A stretch of DNA of 64,000 nucleotides, taken from the NCBI RefSeq assembly GCF_050436995.1, contig NC_134764.1:5642001-5706000 (forward strand), read 5' to 3'. The position numbers and the translations under genes are program-made. This DNA is from Anticarsia gemmatalis (Eukaryota; Arthropoda; Insecta; Lepidoptera; Erebidae). The notes beneath the pieces are model-generated. The model did no database searches. It worked only from the letters and a program-made list of their open reading frames with translations, and was not told the DNA's origin. Positions 1 to 10,816 of the stretch are shown one piece after another; position 1 is the stretch's first letter, and the number at the start of each line of letters is the position of its first letter.

Positions 1-29
1 GTATTAATAAGTAGTAAAATAAAACAAAC

Positions 30-271
30 CTAGAATCATCATAAGGATAGCTAGCAACAACTGCTCCCCCATGTAAGTTCCCGGACAGTACGAACTGCTT
101 GCTAGTGACCCATTTCATGAGCGCCACGGTCTCAGGCTGCCGGCCGCCGTACATGTACTCGTCATCATCAGACTTGTGCGAGTCGAACTGGTCGGGGAAG
201 TCACGGTTCAAGTCCACTCCCTTAGCGTTGTTGCGACCTTTGTACTCCTTGAGGGATTCACAGCTGCCCTC
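30..271 (-). CDS. svr: Carboxypeptidase D coding exon 2
   Basis: Preceded by a TTTACAG acceptor (273-272 is the AG) and followed by a GTTTGT donor at 29-24. It opens in phase 0 with EGSCESLKEYKGRNNAKGVD, contains NRDFP and NLHGG, and ends in SYPYDDS(R) in phase 2. The short plus-strand reading frame over this stretch is an antisense shadow. Confidence 0.9.
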
Positions 272-3200
272 CTGTAAACAAACGTTGTATTTTATGAGTT
301 TCTGAAGTAGGTTCATTTCAATTAGTTGTTATGCAGTCTTTTCTCTGTTTTACAGGGACTTTTCTCTTCTAATGACTAAAATATATAATAAACGCTTTGG
401 TTTAGGTTTTAAAGAAATTATTAGAGTTGTTATTCAGAGCATCAATTAATATTTTGTCACGTTCAAAGCATATGTGTGGAAATACTGAAATAAATGGTAT
501 CTTTTTTAATTAATATTGTTTTAAACAATGTTTAAAAAGGTGTGTCCTTGGATATCGTGTTGACATTAAAACAATGTAGTTATGTTGCAGCAGACTATAG
601 GTAACACACATGCCGGAAGAAATTTCGAAGAATAAATGAATTATTGAAATGTCTACCTACTTATGTCTTTTCCTGTATAGATTTCGCCTAGTTCAAGACT
701 AATGTTAGACTAATTTTAGTAAGCTTTATTATAGCATATCCATCGCATACCGTTCTGTAAACTAAGATAACTTTTATACGGCAATCAATACACTGGCGTA
801 AATAACGGTACTTCTACTTTGTAAGATCGCGAATAGACGTGTTAAAGCAAATTACTACGAGTTAAAGTCATCAGCCACATGCAACATGTACCTTTCATGT
901 GTAATTGATTTCTACGCGTACTCCATAAGAATGTAAATGCCCCATTGTAATTCTATCGAACATTGTAAATTTTATCTTCGCCGCGTCTCCGCTAGCTTGC
1001 ATTGGGCCTTAGAGAAATTTGCTAAGACATGTTATAATTCTCACTTCTCCGTACTAATGGAAAATCTACACACGTTTGTCTGCATCACTTACTTCTAAAC
1101 CTAAAGAATAGCACAACAAGAAAATTTTGTACTAAAAAATATCATCTTTATTTTGTAGAGGTTGTTCTTGCCTTTACCTAATTTTCTACGTTTTTCAAAA
1201 AACAAAAGATTGTGAATGTTATCTTGATCCCACAGTCCAGCAGTACTTAATTGTTAGCTGATATGATGATGCAAAAATGCGATTGAACTAAATAAGATTT
1301 AAATAATCCAATAGATTAGATAAGTTGATAGTGTAAGTAGTCATTTAGAAATGCCGCTAATTACCTTATCGTTAATTGATAAATGTGCATCTTTTGATTA
1401 CTTTCAAACTATTATTGAACAAATCGCTTAATTAGATATACAAATGGACTAAGTCATGTACCTATAGTTATTCATCATATTACCTTTATTACATCGCTGT
1501 TATGTATGTACAGGTGTAAGTATTTCATTCTACTTTGTACCTTATCTAATGATAATTAAGGTTTATTATTCTGTTCTTCTTCTTCTTGTCGTATGGTTAG
1601 TGGTCAACCTAGTGTCAAAGTTGTTCAAGCCGCCCGAAGGCGTTTGACGTGGCTTAACGACTGTTATCTTAATTGACAACAACCGGGACCGACTTTTTAC
1701 GTGCCCTCCGAAGCATGGAGACGCTCTGTTCAAATACCACTATGCGGTCACCCATCTATGGAATGACCGCGCCAAGGTTTGCTTAACCCACAGTTCGTTT
1801 ACCGAGCGGTGAGCGCAACTGGCTACGGGCGCCTCATTATTCTGTTGATAATAGTTGAAAGTATTTGTATAGATTCAAAGTAGCAATGTTTATGTGTACT
1901 AAGTTTATTTTGCACTACATTATCAATAATGGAGTCAATGACCTGAAGCGGATATGCGTTGGCGTCTTTGATATTATATTGCAATTTCTCGGTCAATTAA
2001 TGATAAAATAAATTGTGTTTTTCTCACATTTTCCTATAAAGGTTAAAGGGTAAATAGCTTAAGATAAATAATGATAATATTTGTTTTGTTTAACGCGTAG
2101 AATATTGACGATATTATGAGTGAGTTTGTCCCTGGACATGTTTGTCTAAAGCCCTTCTCCCATTACGATACGCCCGCGCGACTCTAGTTTCGGAGACTAG
2201 TCGCCACGAAGTATCTCACATACATTTGTATGGAGACTAGCAGTATCGTAATGTGAGAGTCTCCATACAAATGTATGTGAGATACTTCGTGGCGACTAGT
2301 CTCCGAGACTAGAGTCGCGCGGGCGTATCGTAATGGGAGAAGGGCTTAACGGTATTCGAGTCATTGAATCAAACAAGAAAAAACATAGGCCTCTGGACTT
2401 AACATGGTATAAATCTATACCACGAAATTTTTAAACAAATTGTAGACCCATAGATTTAGTGCCTTACTTTCTTTCCTCGTAATATTCGCATTACCAAAAG
2501 CACTTTTAAAGTAATATTATTTTTCTGTGATATACGACGTATGGTAACTACTTATTCTTAAGGTATTATGAAGGAATGCATAGTCACTTTATAGCTATAA
2601 ATACAAATTCCAGTGTTCCATGCAGTTTCGTGTAGTAACAACAGGTGCCAATTACCTAACTAAAGTAGCCAATGTAGGTATGACGTAGCTCTATTCAACA
2701 GAAATGATTAACACCATCCATGACGAAAACTGGCAATGATCTCCGGTGCATTAGTTTCGACCTTCATACACTTACATGACCTACATTCAGTATGTATTAT
2801 TATTTTGATACTATAAACAAATAAATTAGCCATTATATAATTTACTAGCTGACCCGCGCAACTTCGCTTGCGTCACATAAGAGTGAATATACACTAGTCC
2901 CAAAAATTAAGGGATATAAAAAAAGAATCTAAATTTTTGGGTGATTTTCAACAAGCTGTAACTCCGAGGAAAATGGTCGTACAGAAAAAATAAAAACAAC
3001 AAATTGTAGCTCCAAGTGTCTAGTTTTTAGATATGACCATGAAATTTTTTTGTCATCGCCAGGTCTGGAGAAATCCTACGAAAACTACCAAAAAAAAGTT
3101 TTTCCAATTTTTTTCCCTCCTAAAAAAAGGTCCACGGGCTTTAAAAATTTTTTTTTGATTCTTTCGTTCTAAAGCTCTTTTAGAAAATTTAATCCTCTTT

Positions 3201-6200
3201 AATTTGCCGTATTCAAAAAGCCTGTACGACGATTTGCCACGGAGTTATCGTCAATCAAAGCAAAAAAGTTATTTTTGACTTTGATATTCAATAACTCCGG
3301 AAATAATGATTGTATAGGAAATCAAAGGAGGGTTTTGAAAACTGCACAATATTCTCTATAAGAAAATGTAAACATCTTTTAAGAAAAAAAATTTTTTTGA
3401 ATTGAAAACTCTGACTGAAAAAAAGACAAAAATTCGCAAAATTAAGGATATTTGGATAACTTGGTATAACTTTGGATAAAATGGATGAACGAAGGATATC
3501 GTCGGTAATTTTTCAACCTCAAAGTGTCCCCTAAAATCCCTCAAAAATTCAAAGCGCTGCGATTTTATTTTCATTGTGCCCCGAAGCTTCAAATTCTTTG
3601 TTGTTGCAAAAATCACCATTGTGAGCAATTTTGTGATTTTTATTCATTTTTTTAATTTTTTTTTTTTTTCTCTCTAAAATCTTTATTTTTTCGATTAAAA
3701 AGCAAATCGCAAAACGAGAGATCGTCTATCGCTGCCATGAAGTCAAAATCGAGATTTGTCAGTCCATAAGACACTGGTCCACTGTCTACGACCCCAATCG
3801 TGATGGTCATGCGCATAAGCCAATCGGGCTCGACGATGTCGTGGAGTGAGCATAGGCACGCGATTTGCTTTTTTGACTTTGACAAAGAATTTGAAGCTTC
3901 GGGGCACAATGAAAATAAAATCGCAGCGCTTTGAATTTTTGAGGGATTTTAGGGGACACTTTGAGGTTGAAAAATTACCGACGATATCCTTCGTTCATCC
4001 ATTTTATCCAAAGTTATACCAAGTTATCCAAATATCCTTAATTTTGCGAATTTTTGTTTTTTTTTCAGTCAGAGTTTTCAATTCAAAAAAATTTTTTTTC
4101 TTAAAAGATGTTTACATTTTCTTATAGAGAATATTGTGCAGTTTTCAAAACCCTCCTTTGATTTCCTATACAATCATTATTTCCGGAGTTATTGAATATC
4201 AAAGTCAAAAATAACTTTTTTGCTTTGATTGACGATAACTCCGTGGCAAATCGTCGTACAGGCTTTTTGAATACGGCAAATTAAAGAGGATTAAATTTTC
4301 TAAAAGAGCTTTAGAACGAAAGAATCAAAAAAAAATTTTTGAAGCCCGTGGACCTTTTTTTAGGAGGGAAAAAAATTGGAAAAACTTTTTTTTGGTAGTT
4401 TTCGTAGGATTTCTCCAGACCTGGCGATGACAAAAAAATTTCATGGTCATATCTAAAAACTAGACACTTGGAGCTACAATTTGTTGTTTTTATTTTTTCT
4501 GTACGACCATTTTCCTCGGAGTTACAGCTTGTTGAAAATCACCCAAAAATTTAGATTCTTTTTTTATATCCCTTAATTTTTGGGACTAGTTTATTATAGG
4601 CCATAATTTTCTCCGTTTTTGTAACATTTTTTATTGCTACTCTGCTCCTATTAGTCGTACCGTGATGATATATAGCCTATAACCTTCCTCGATAAATGTG
4701 CTATCTAACACTGAAAGAGTTTTTCAAATCGGACCAGTAGTTCCTGAGATTAGAGCGTTCAAACAAACAAACTCTTCAGCTTTATAATATTAGTATAGAT
4801 TAGTATAGATAGTACACTAGCTGACCCGCGCGACTTCGCTTGCGTCACATAAGAGAGAATTGGTCATAATTTTCCCCGTTCTTTGTAACATTTTTTACTG
4901 GTACTCTGCTCCTATTGGTCGTAGCGTGATGATGTGTAGTAAAGGCCTATCGTTAGATAGCCCATATATCGAGGAAGGCTATTAACTGATTTTTTTTTCA
5001 AATCGGACCGGTAGTTCCTGAGATGAGCGCGTTCAAACAAACTAACAAACTCTTCAGCTTTATAATATTAGTATAGAAGTATAGATTTGAAGACTTTGTA
5101 CTCATGACGATTGTTTACGTCTTGCGATGATCGTGACCATTTGGATGATACGAGGAGGAAATATAATATATGTAAGTACATATGTACTAGTGCCTTGCAT
5201 ATAAGTGCACGCATACCTCATTGTTTACGTATCTGTTTATATTTTAGGCACGAGTGACGTAACTACCGGCTGCAAAGGCTATAACTTTGTGGTTCATGGT
5301 GGAAATATAGCCTAAATTCTTATTCCAGGTTTAGGAATAAGAGTAAGATGAAAATGTCTAGTTGGTGATTTCTTTGTCATTGGATCCGATAGTTATTTGC
5401 ATATAAGATGTCACCTAAAACAAGTATTTCAATTATAAAGTAATATTCAGCCTTGACCTTCGAACGACGAGACGGACAATATATTGGTAAGTTACCTACT
5501 TAACGAAAGCTTAAATAGCTTTGCTAATAAGACATTTCGAACTGTCTAGTCTGTCATAGTCTTTGCGTCACATTTTTTGTGTACCTACGCTACGTGCTTG
5601 AGAATCGAAATAAAATCGGGGGTGTAAGGGGGAATAAAGGCATGAAGAGAAATATGGTAGCTAGCTGAAAGACCTTTCAATAGTATACATACACATGTCA
5701 TGTCATCACTACTGCTATTGATCAACTTATGCTAGATAAAATACATTATAACTAAATCATATTTAATTTGTATCAACAGTCACCATTATCTCATAATAAT
5801 GATGAGTTCAGGAAAAATAAACAGTGACCGCGCTGAGTGCTCTCGGTACAATTTATACGTTTTGTTATGTTAATTCTATCTATTATGCTCATTGTGTGGA
5901 AAATTTACATAAGTACACATAGACAGTTGGACATTATAGCTATTGTGGTCACGGTAAAATTGTTCAGAGAAAAAAATATATTATGTGAATGAAACTAGCA
6001 GCGTGGTATGAAACACGAAACCATGAAAAGGCGCCTCTTAAACATGTCCTGGGGCTTAAAAAAGGTCTGAGGAACAGGGGAAAAGGCTGATCGTTCATAA
6101 TTTTAAGGCACTAATCGCACTTAGCTGACGCGATGAACTAACCCTAACTTCCCTAAATCCATGCATTAAAGGGCTCGGCAATGGGTTAAATGTTAGGTTT

Positions 6201-9200
6201 TTGAATTAAATGTTGACGCCTTATCATTAGCAGTATATCAAAACTGGTTATGAATAAATGTACCAACGAAGTGGGCCATAATAATCAACCAATTTGCACA
6301 ATGGTGATTTATGTCGATATCAGTTTCGTTCAATGGCATACCTACTCTTATAACTACTGCGATTCGGCAGCCACCTTTTTTTAAATATATGGACCTCTTT
6401 TAGATTTGAACCTTAAGCAATCGTAGGTAGGCATAAAAGAAAGTGGTTGACGAAGTTTGTAACACTAATGGGCATGAAGGTACGATGTGCGGGCCGATTT
6501 CGCCCACGTATAACTATACTGGTACTACCTAGCAGTATGCCTGAGTATGCATATAAATACAGAATACAACATCAAATCTAGTATCGTAGCAAGAACAGTG
6601 GTCTGAAGAATTCCTATCTAATATGAGTACAAAATGGACTTGACCGGGAACCTCTCAACGGCGCGGTTGCTACTCCATCTCGGTAGACCTTCACCTCATT
6701 ATAAGTAAATGAATCTGCCACAGATTCAATACGGCCAGCATTAGATCAGACAATAGAGACGAGAACAGTTACGTAAATGCACAATGAAGTATTGTCAACA
6801 GTTCCATCATATAATATTTTGCAATAATATTGAGTCACTTTACATCCTCTGCGTGTTGGATTGGGCCCCACGCAACCTTCAAAAAATCCGGGACTCCATA
6901 GTCCCGAGGTGGAAAAAACTAATATACCTACTAATAATACTTTATATTGTGCGTCATAGAATGCAGTTGCTGGCACAATCGTTGTGTATGGGAATGAGGG
7001 AAGTACTTGGCTATATTAGTAAAAGCGAGATGGAACTAGTTTTCTAGGCAAATACGTACGATTAGTAATAGATCTGATATACTTTGTAAGGGTAGGAATA
7101 CTGTTGCATTTAACGTTGCGAGTGTAAACATAATGTTACGTAAATGCATTTTTTATTTATAAAGTAGCAATGCTTATGTGGCACAATGGTCTTAATTACA
7201 AACAAAACTTTATACAAGAAACCATTTCCCTTATCAGTTACTTTCCTTTGTATAAAACTTGTGCTGTTATACCTTATTGATAAACTGCTTTTGCACAAAT
7301 ACACAAACGAGTTGACTGTAGCTGACAGGAACAGTTGAACATTTAATAGAAAGACTTTGTTTCTCATTAAACATCTGCTGAACTACTAAAATTATTTTAT
7401 TGGACTTCAAAGGTCGATTTGATACCTATCTGAGCATCAGGCAAATCATGTCTGCCAGGAAGAACTATCGAGAGCGGAGTGCAGGCAAAAAAAATTAAAA
7501 ATGTAAATTACGCTGCGCCGTAAACCAAACCGAAACAACGATTACAATCTTCAGCCCTTACAAGAAAAAGAGTTACGTTCCAGCTCATTGCGCCGGCGGC
7601 CAGTATCGAAGAGAGATTAAATAGAAAAAGTGAATGTTACAGTTGTAGGAAATGCCGGGCGATTACGCAACCTTGACAGTCACATGATTTTAATTTTTAA
7701 AATTTGACCAAGTTACAGGATTATATAATGCGGTACTTGGCTCTTGCATAAACTTGACAATATGAATGAACAATTAAAAAATATCAGGTATCATTCAATT
7801 AAGTAAAAGATATCACAGGGTTCTTGAGAAATTAACCATTTTTATTTACCTGCTAATATAGAAAGAGAAATCTTTGGACAATAAATACTTTAATGTCTGA
7901 GATTGGAGTTGGCGACACAAAAATAACACAATAGTCATCTTTTTTTAAGTCGCTAGAAATGTATAAATGTAAGTAACTATGGCATAAACCCACCAAATTT
8001 TTAAATGGTTAAGATAACAATGTTTACTACAAATCATTGTTGTTAAATAAGTTTACGGTATAAAGGTCAAGTAGCAGGAGTAAATTCCCAGAGATACAAT
8101 ACATACCTACAATTTTGGGGAAGAACATACTAAGATGCAAGTATTAAATAAATGCATGGTGGACTCAAGACCTAACCCCTCCCCCTCATTTGGGAGGAGA
8201 CCCTTGCCCTGCAGTGGGACAGTCATAGGGCATAACAAAAAAATCTATCCTAAGGATCATTATATACCCTTACCCTGTACTTTACAGAATTATACCTACT
8301 TGTTATTATTATGAAGTGGAATATGTGTCAATGATTTACTAATACACAACAAGTTAGGAGTGGTTCTGTGACCGAAGACTAACCATACAAGTGATGTTAT
8401 CTGATTAGATATACATACACATAATACATAGATACAATACCTTATTATACCTACTTATAGTTTAACAACATTAGTGTGTTGGTCACATATATAACAATTT
8501 AAATACAAATCAAAATATTAATTTTAAATCATACACCGATATGGTATAGATCTTGTGATTGCTTAGATATTTAACAATCATGATTTTGATATAAGTATAA
8601 TGATTAATGATTATTAGAAGTCTGTCTGATTCATAAGAATTTTATTTGCATAATAATATAATATTTGAGGAAAAATTAATTGTGATTTGAGGACAATATA
8701 AAGGAACAAATTATGAGGAACTATTCTACAAAATTAGTCACAGGATATATTTTATAATTAAATCAAATAGAGTCCAATATGACTACATTGAGGAAACAAT
8801 AAATTGCCAGTTAAGCTCTTGTTTAAGTACACTTTTACTAATTATGTAATTGTAACAAAACCAGTTGTTGGTCACATGGGCCACAACTTGTTCCAACATA
8901 CCTAATAAGAATGTAATAAGTTTCTTACCTCACTGCTTGCATATCCATCAGGGTTCAGTGAAGGCATCAGGTGTATGTCCGTCGTGTTGAGAAGCTTCGT
9001 CACACGCTCGTCTTTACCGTAGTTCGCGAGGAAATACTCTGCCAAGTAGATCATGAGCTGCCGACCCACAGACTCGTCTCCGTGCATGTTAGCCACATAT
9101 TTAAACGACGGCCTCTCATAATGAGGCTCTTTCACATCCTCAGTCATCTGCAGAACTAGTAGTTCTCGTCCTTCTACCGACTTTCCTATAGAATAAGACT

Positions 9201-9375
9201 TCACAAGATCCGGATACTTTGTCTCCCATTTGTCCGTCAACTTGACCAAATCCTCGTAACTGGTATACTTAGGCGACACAAGAAACTCCTCCACATTCTC
9301 CTCCAAAGATCGCGTCGCACAATGATCAATTAAAACAGAAAATAACACAAATAAACACGTGTGGAGGAGTAGCAT
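30..9375 (-). CDS. svr: Carboxypeptidase D (silver-like), 5' part: exons 1 and 2
   Basis: Metallocarboxypeptidase of family M14, N/E subfamily. Carboxypeptidase D removes C-terminal Lys or Arg from peptides in the trans-Golgi and secretory pathway, usually as a membrane protein with several catalytic repeats; this window holds only the start of the first repeat. Coding exons are 9375-8929 (149 codons) and 271-30 (80 codons plus 2 bases), joined in phase 0 across a GT-AG intron of 8.66 kb. Residues 1-20 form a hydrophobic signal peptide. The zinc ligands are visible: H98 and E101 in NMHGDE, and H216 in NLHGG. NRDFP (about 171-175), which carries the substrate-binding Arg, is also present. This repeat therefore looks catalytically intact. 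The gene leaves the window at base 30. Family certain; CPD is preferred over CPE or CPM because of the insect context and overall fit. The svr symbol is by orthology with Drosophila. Confidence 0.9.
1576..1835 (-). mobile_element. 5S rRNA-derived SINE with 11 bp target-site duplication
   Basis: Read on the minus strand, the head resembles the internal promoter half of 5S rRNA: TTAAGCAA (1786-1779) followed by GATGGGTGACCGC (1756-1744), with matching spacing between them. The 3' end is a GAA-rich tail. Both flanks carry ATTATTCTGTT (1565-1575 and 1836-1846), a perfect 11 bp duplication expected from LINE-driven retroposition. The head diverges from true 5S rRNA, so it is not a functional rRNA gene. 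Confidence 0.65.
2150..2346. mobile_element. Snapback MITE, 89 bp arms, TAA target duplication
   Basis: The arms 2150-2238 and 2258-2346 are reverse complements with about one mismatch, leaving a 19-base loop. The ends read AGCCCTTCTCCC and its complement. TAA lies directly outside both ends (2147-2149 and 2347-2349), which fits a 3 bp duplication of the PIF/Harbinger type. No protein is encoded. Confidence 0.75.
2893..4590. mobile_element. Long foldback element: 708 bp inverted arms, 282 bp spacer
   Basis: Left arm 2893-3600 and right arm 3883-4590 have the same length and are reverse complements with only a few differences (for example near 3132 and 3426). Both ends read ACTAGTCCC, and the palindromic ACTAGT could be element terminus or target duplication. 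The short reading frames in the two arms encode the same roughly 80 residues simply because the arms are copies. The low divergence implies a recent origin. No transposase is recognisable. Confidence 0.85.
3601..3882. other. Spacer of the foldback element
   Basis: This 282 bp spacer is less A/T-monotonous than the arms. Its minus strand stays open for about 60 codons (SKKQIACLCSLHDIVEPDWL onward), which I do not recognise. A smaller nested inverted repeat lies inside it (AAAAAGCAAATCGC at 3697-3710 and its complement near 3860-3874). Confidence 0.5.
4817..5085 (-). mobile_element. Lep1-type Helitron, uninterrupted copy
   Basis: The plus strand reads CTAGCTGACCCGCGCGACTT at the left and ends near AGTATAGAAGTATAGA, the complement of the TCTATACT 5' terminus. 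It lies head-to-tail with the interrupted copy only about 17 bp to the left and serves as the reference for where that copy was split. Confidence 0.7.
8150..8235 (+). repeat. Non-LTR retrotransposon tail fragment
   Basis: Contains CCTTGCCCTGCAGTGGGACA followed by an A-rich run, the 3'-tail signature shared with 22786-22997 and, reversed, with 15190-15325, 20160-20205 and 51200-51400. No coding remnant is visible. Confidence 0.5.
8929..9375 (-). CDS. svr: Carboxypeptidase D coding exon 1
   Basis: Starts at the ATG at 9375-9373, which opens a signal peptide (MLLLHTCLFVLFSVLIDHCA). It ends with the Glu codon before a GTAAGA donor at 8928. The exon carries the N-terminal part of the peptidase domain, including the HGDE zinc motif. 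Translation past 8929 reads into the intron and soon stops. Confidence 0.9.
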
Positions 9376-9469
9376 GTTTGGTCCTAAAACAGGGCACAGT
9401 CATGTGCCCGTGGGGATGTACCGATTATAAACTGTATGACGAGGTAAACACTACTTTATCGCTATAAAC
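9376..9469. promoter_or_regulatory. Short divergent interval upstream of carboxypeptidase D
   Basis: This 94 bp interval separates the carboxypeptidase D start codon from the ATG of a candidate plus-strand exon. The carboxypeptidase 5'UTR must run through it; promoter elements are not obvious. If the plus-strand exon is real, this is a bidirectional promoter. Confidence 0.3.
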
Positions 9470-9622
9470 ATGGCAAGCGGTATAGCGATTAAACTGAACT
9501 TAATTAGAACAAATGATAAGAACGGCAACAATAGGTATTTGTGCGGTACCGTGACAGCTGACGCATTGCACTCGATGTGGGAGACTGGGAGACTCGATAA
9601 TGAAAGTACCGGGGCTGCCAGC
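9470..9622 (+). CDS. Candidate first coding exon of an unknown gene
   Basis: ATG in favourable context (AACATGG) opens 51 codons ending in STGAAS just before a consensus GTAAGA donor at 9623. The peptide (MASGIAIKLNLIRTND onward) matches no family I recognise. The position, back to back with carboxypeptidase D, and the clean donor favour a real exon. No continuation exon was found between 9.7 and 14 kb. It could be a chance open frame. Confidence 0.3.
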
Positions 9623-10622
9623 GTAAGATTTCATTTTTTCCTAATTTATTCGAATGTATAATTTAAACTGATTGTATTATTTGATAGGTATTTTTCAAAT
9701 AAATTTTAACTGAATTTCGGCAATAGTATAATATTTTTAATGGCAAAACAAAAGAAGGTTTCTGTAGGTTTCTTGACCTCCTAAAACTTTTTCAACTTGA
9801 TCAGAGTTAAAACTATTTGAAATTGGAACATGCAGTGATAAAAATAGTGCCCAAAAATAACCCTACATTTATTTTACTCACAATTTAATAAAATACATAC
9901 ATGTAATAAATTTAACCCATTAAAAATGTATCTTTGTTTAGGCTGGTATTATTAATTTACACTCAAAGATGTGTTTGACGTGTCGTTTGTTACGTTCCGT
10001 TTCACGTGTGAATTTATACGGTACTTTGTCCATGATTGTTTGAGAACAGTTTAGAAACCCGTAGATCGGATTATATTTTTACTTATAGAAAAATGTTATA
10101 TAAAATATGGAAAATACATTCTTCTTAATATCACGCCTGTTATGTTTCAAAGGTTAAGTATACACAAACGTTAATCGCCAGATAATGGGCACATTTCTTA
10201 ATTTCGAACAACTATTGAAAAATGTTGTGATATAAATTAGAAAGGACCAATAGCATTGTATGATCAGTAGTCAGTTACACTAACGATTAAGACTATTTTT
10301 CATGAGGGGTAAATTGGCAAAATAAATACAACAAAACTAAAATAACGCAGTTTATTATCTGCATTCATTCCTGCCATTTAAAAACATAATCAATTACAAC
10401 AAGATTTAAATTTTTTGTGCAAATAAAACAATAGGTACACATGTAACACAGGAACTTATTCTAACAAATTCACTTAGAAATAAACACTCCTGTTTGAGAA
10501 TGTAAAAATAATCTCTAGTTAATCCTTAGAAGTGTTGCTACTGACTTACACCGGCCATTACACAACTGCTTAAAATATTGAAGACTTTATTATTTATTAT
10601 TAAAATATAAGTTGTCCATTAG

Positions 10623-10816
10623 ACTTGCTACACACATATTAGGGCCGGCACGTTCGGTTCGGTAGAATTAGCCTAGAATTCGGCGCGGCGATGTAATTGA
10701 TGAGATGATGAGTAGATGTCGAGGGACATATTTTCTCCTCAACATTCTTCTACACATATTCGATTTTACCACCGGCTGGGCCGATTAATGCCGACTCAAA
10801 CATGTGTGTAGCAAGT
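10623..10816. mobile_element. MITE-like element with 15 bp terminal inverted repeats
   Basis: ACTTGCTACACACAT at 10623-10637 and its exact complement at 10802-10816 bound 194 bp of non-coding, locally GC-rich sequence. No clear target duplication is visible, so the superfamily is not assigned. Confidence 0.55.

Larger units (their letters stand above)
2845..4799 (-). mobile_element. Lep1-type non-autonomous Helitron, split by an inverted-repeat insertion
   Basis: In minus orientation it starts with TCTATACTAATATTATAAAG at 4799 and ends with a CTAG 3' terminus at 2848-2845 (plus strand CTAGCTGACCCGCGCAACTT). Comparison with the uninterrupted copies at 4817-5085 and 35079-35324 shows the 1.7 kb inverted repeat at 2893-4590 as a later insertion. 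Helitron identity rests on the end motifs and A/T insertion site; no Rep/helicase is encoded. Confidence 0.7.
272..8928 (-). other. Carboxypeptidase D intron 1 (8.66 kb)
   Basis: No coding exon recognised on either strand. It contains a 5S-derived SINE (1576-1835), a snapback MITE (2150-2346), two adjacent Lep1-type Helitrons (2845-5085), the first of them split by a 1.7 kb inverted repeat, and a retrotransposon-tail fragment near 8150-8235. About 5090-8150 is AT-rich with no structure I could name. Confidence 0.75.

Noticed and set aside
1700..1835. 5S rRNA gene
   Set aside because: Only the internal promoter region resembles 5S; the remainder diverges and is followed by a SINE tail with target duplication.
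3356..4127. Matching 80-residue frames on opposite strands in the foldback arms
   Set aside because: They are the same arm sequence read twice; the composition is Phe/Lys/Leu from A/T runs and there is no family feature.
6746..7367. Several 75-87 codon frames on both strands
   Set aside because: Overlapping random frames in AT-rich intron, with no splice sites or family resemblance.
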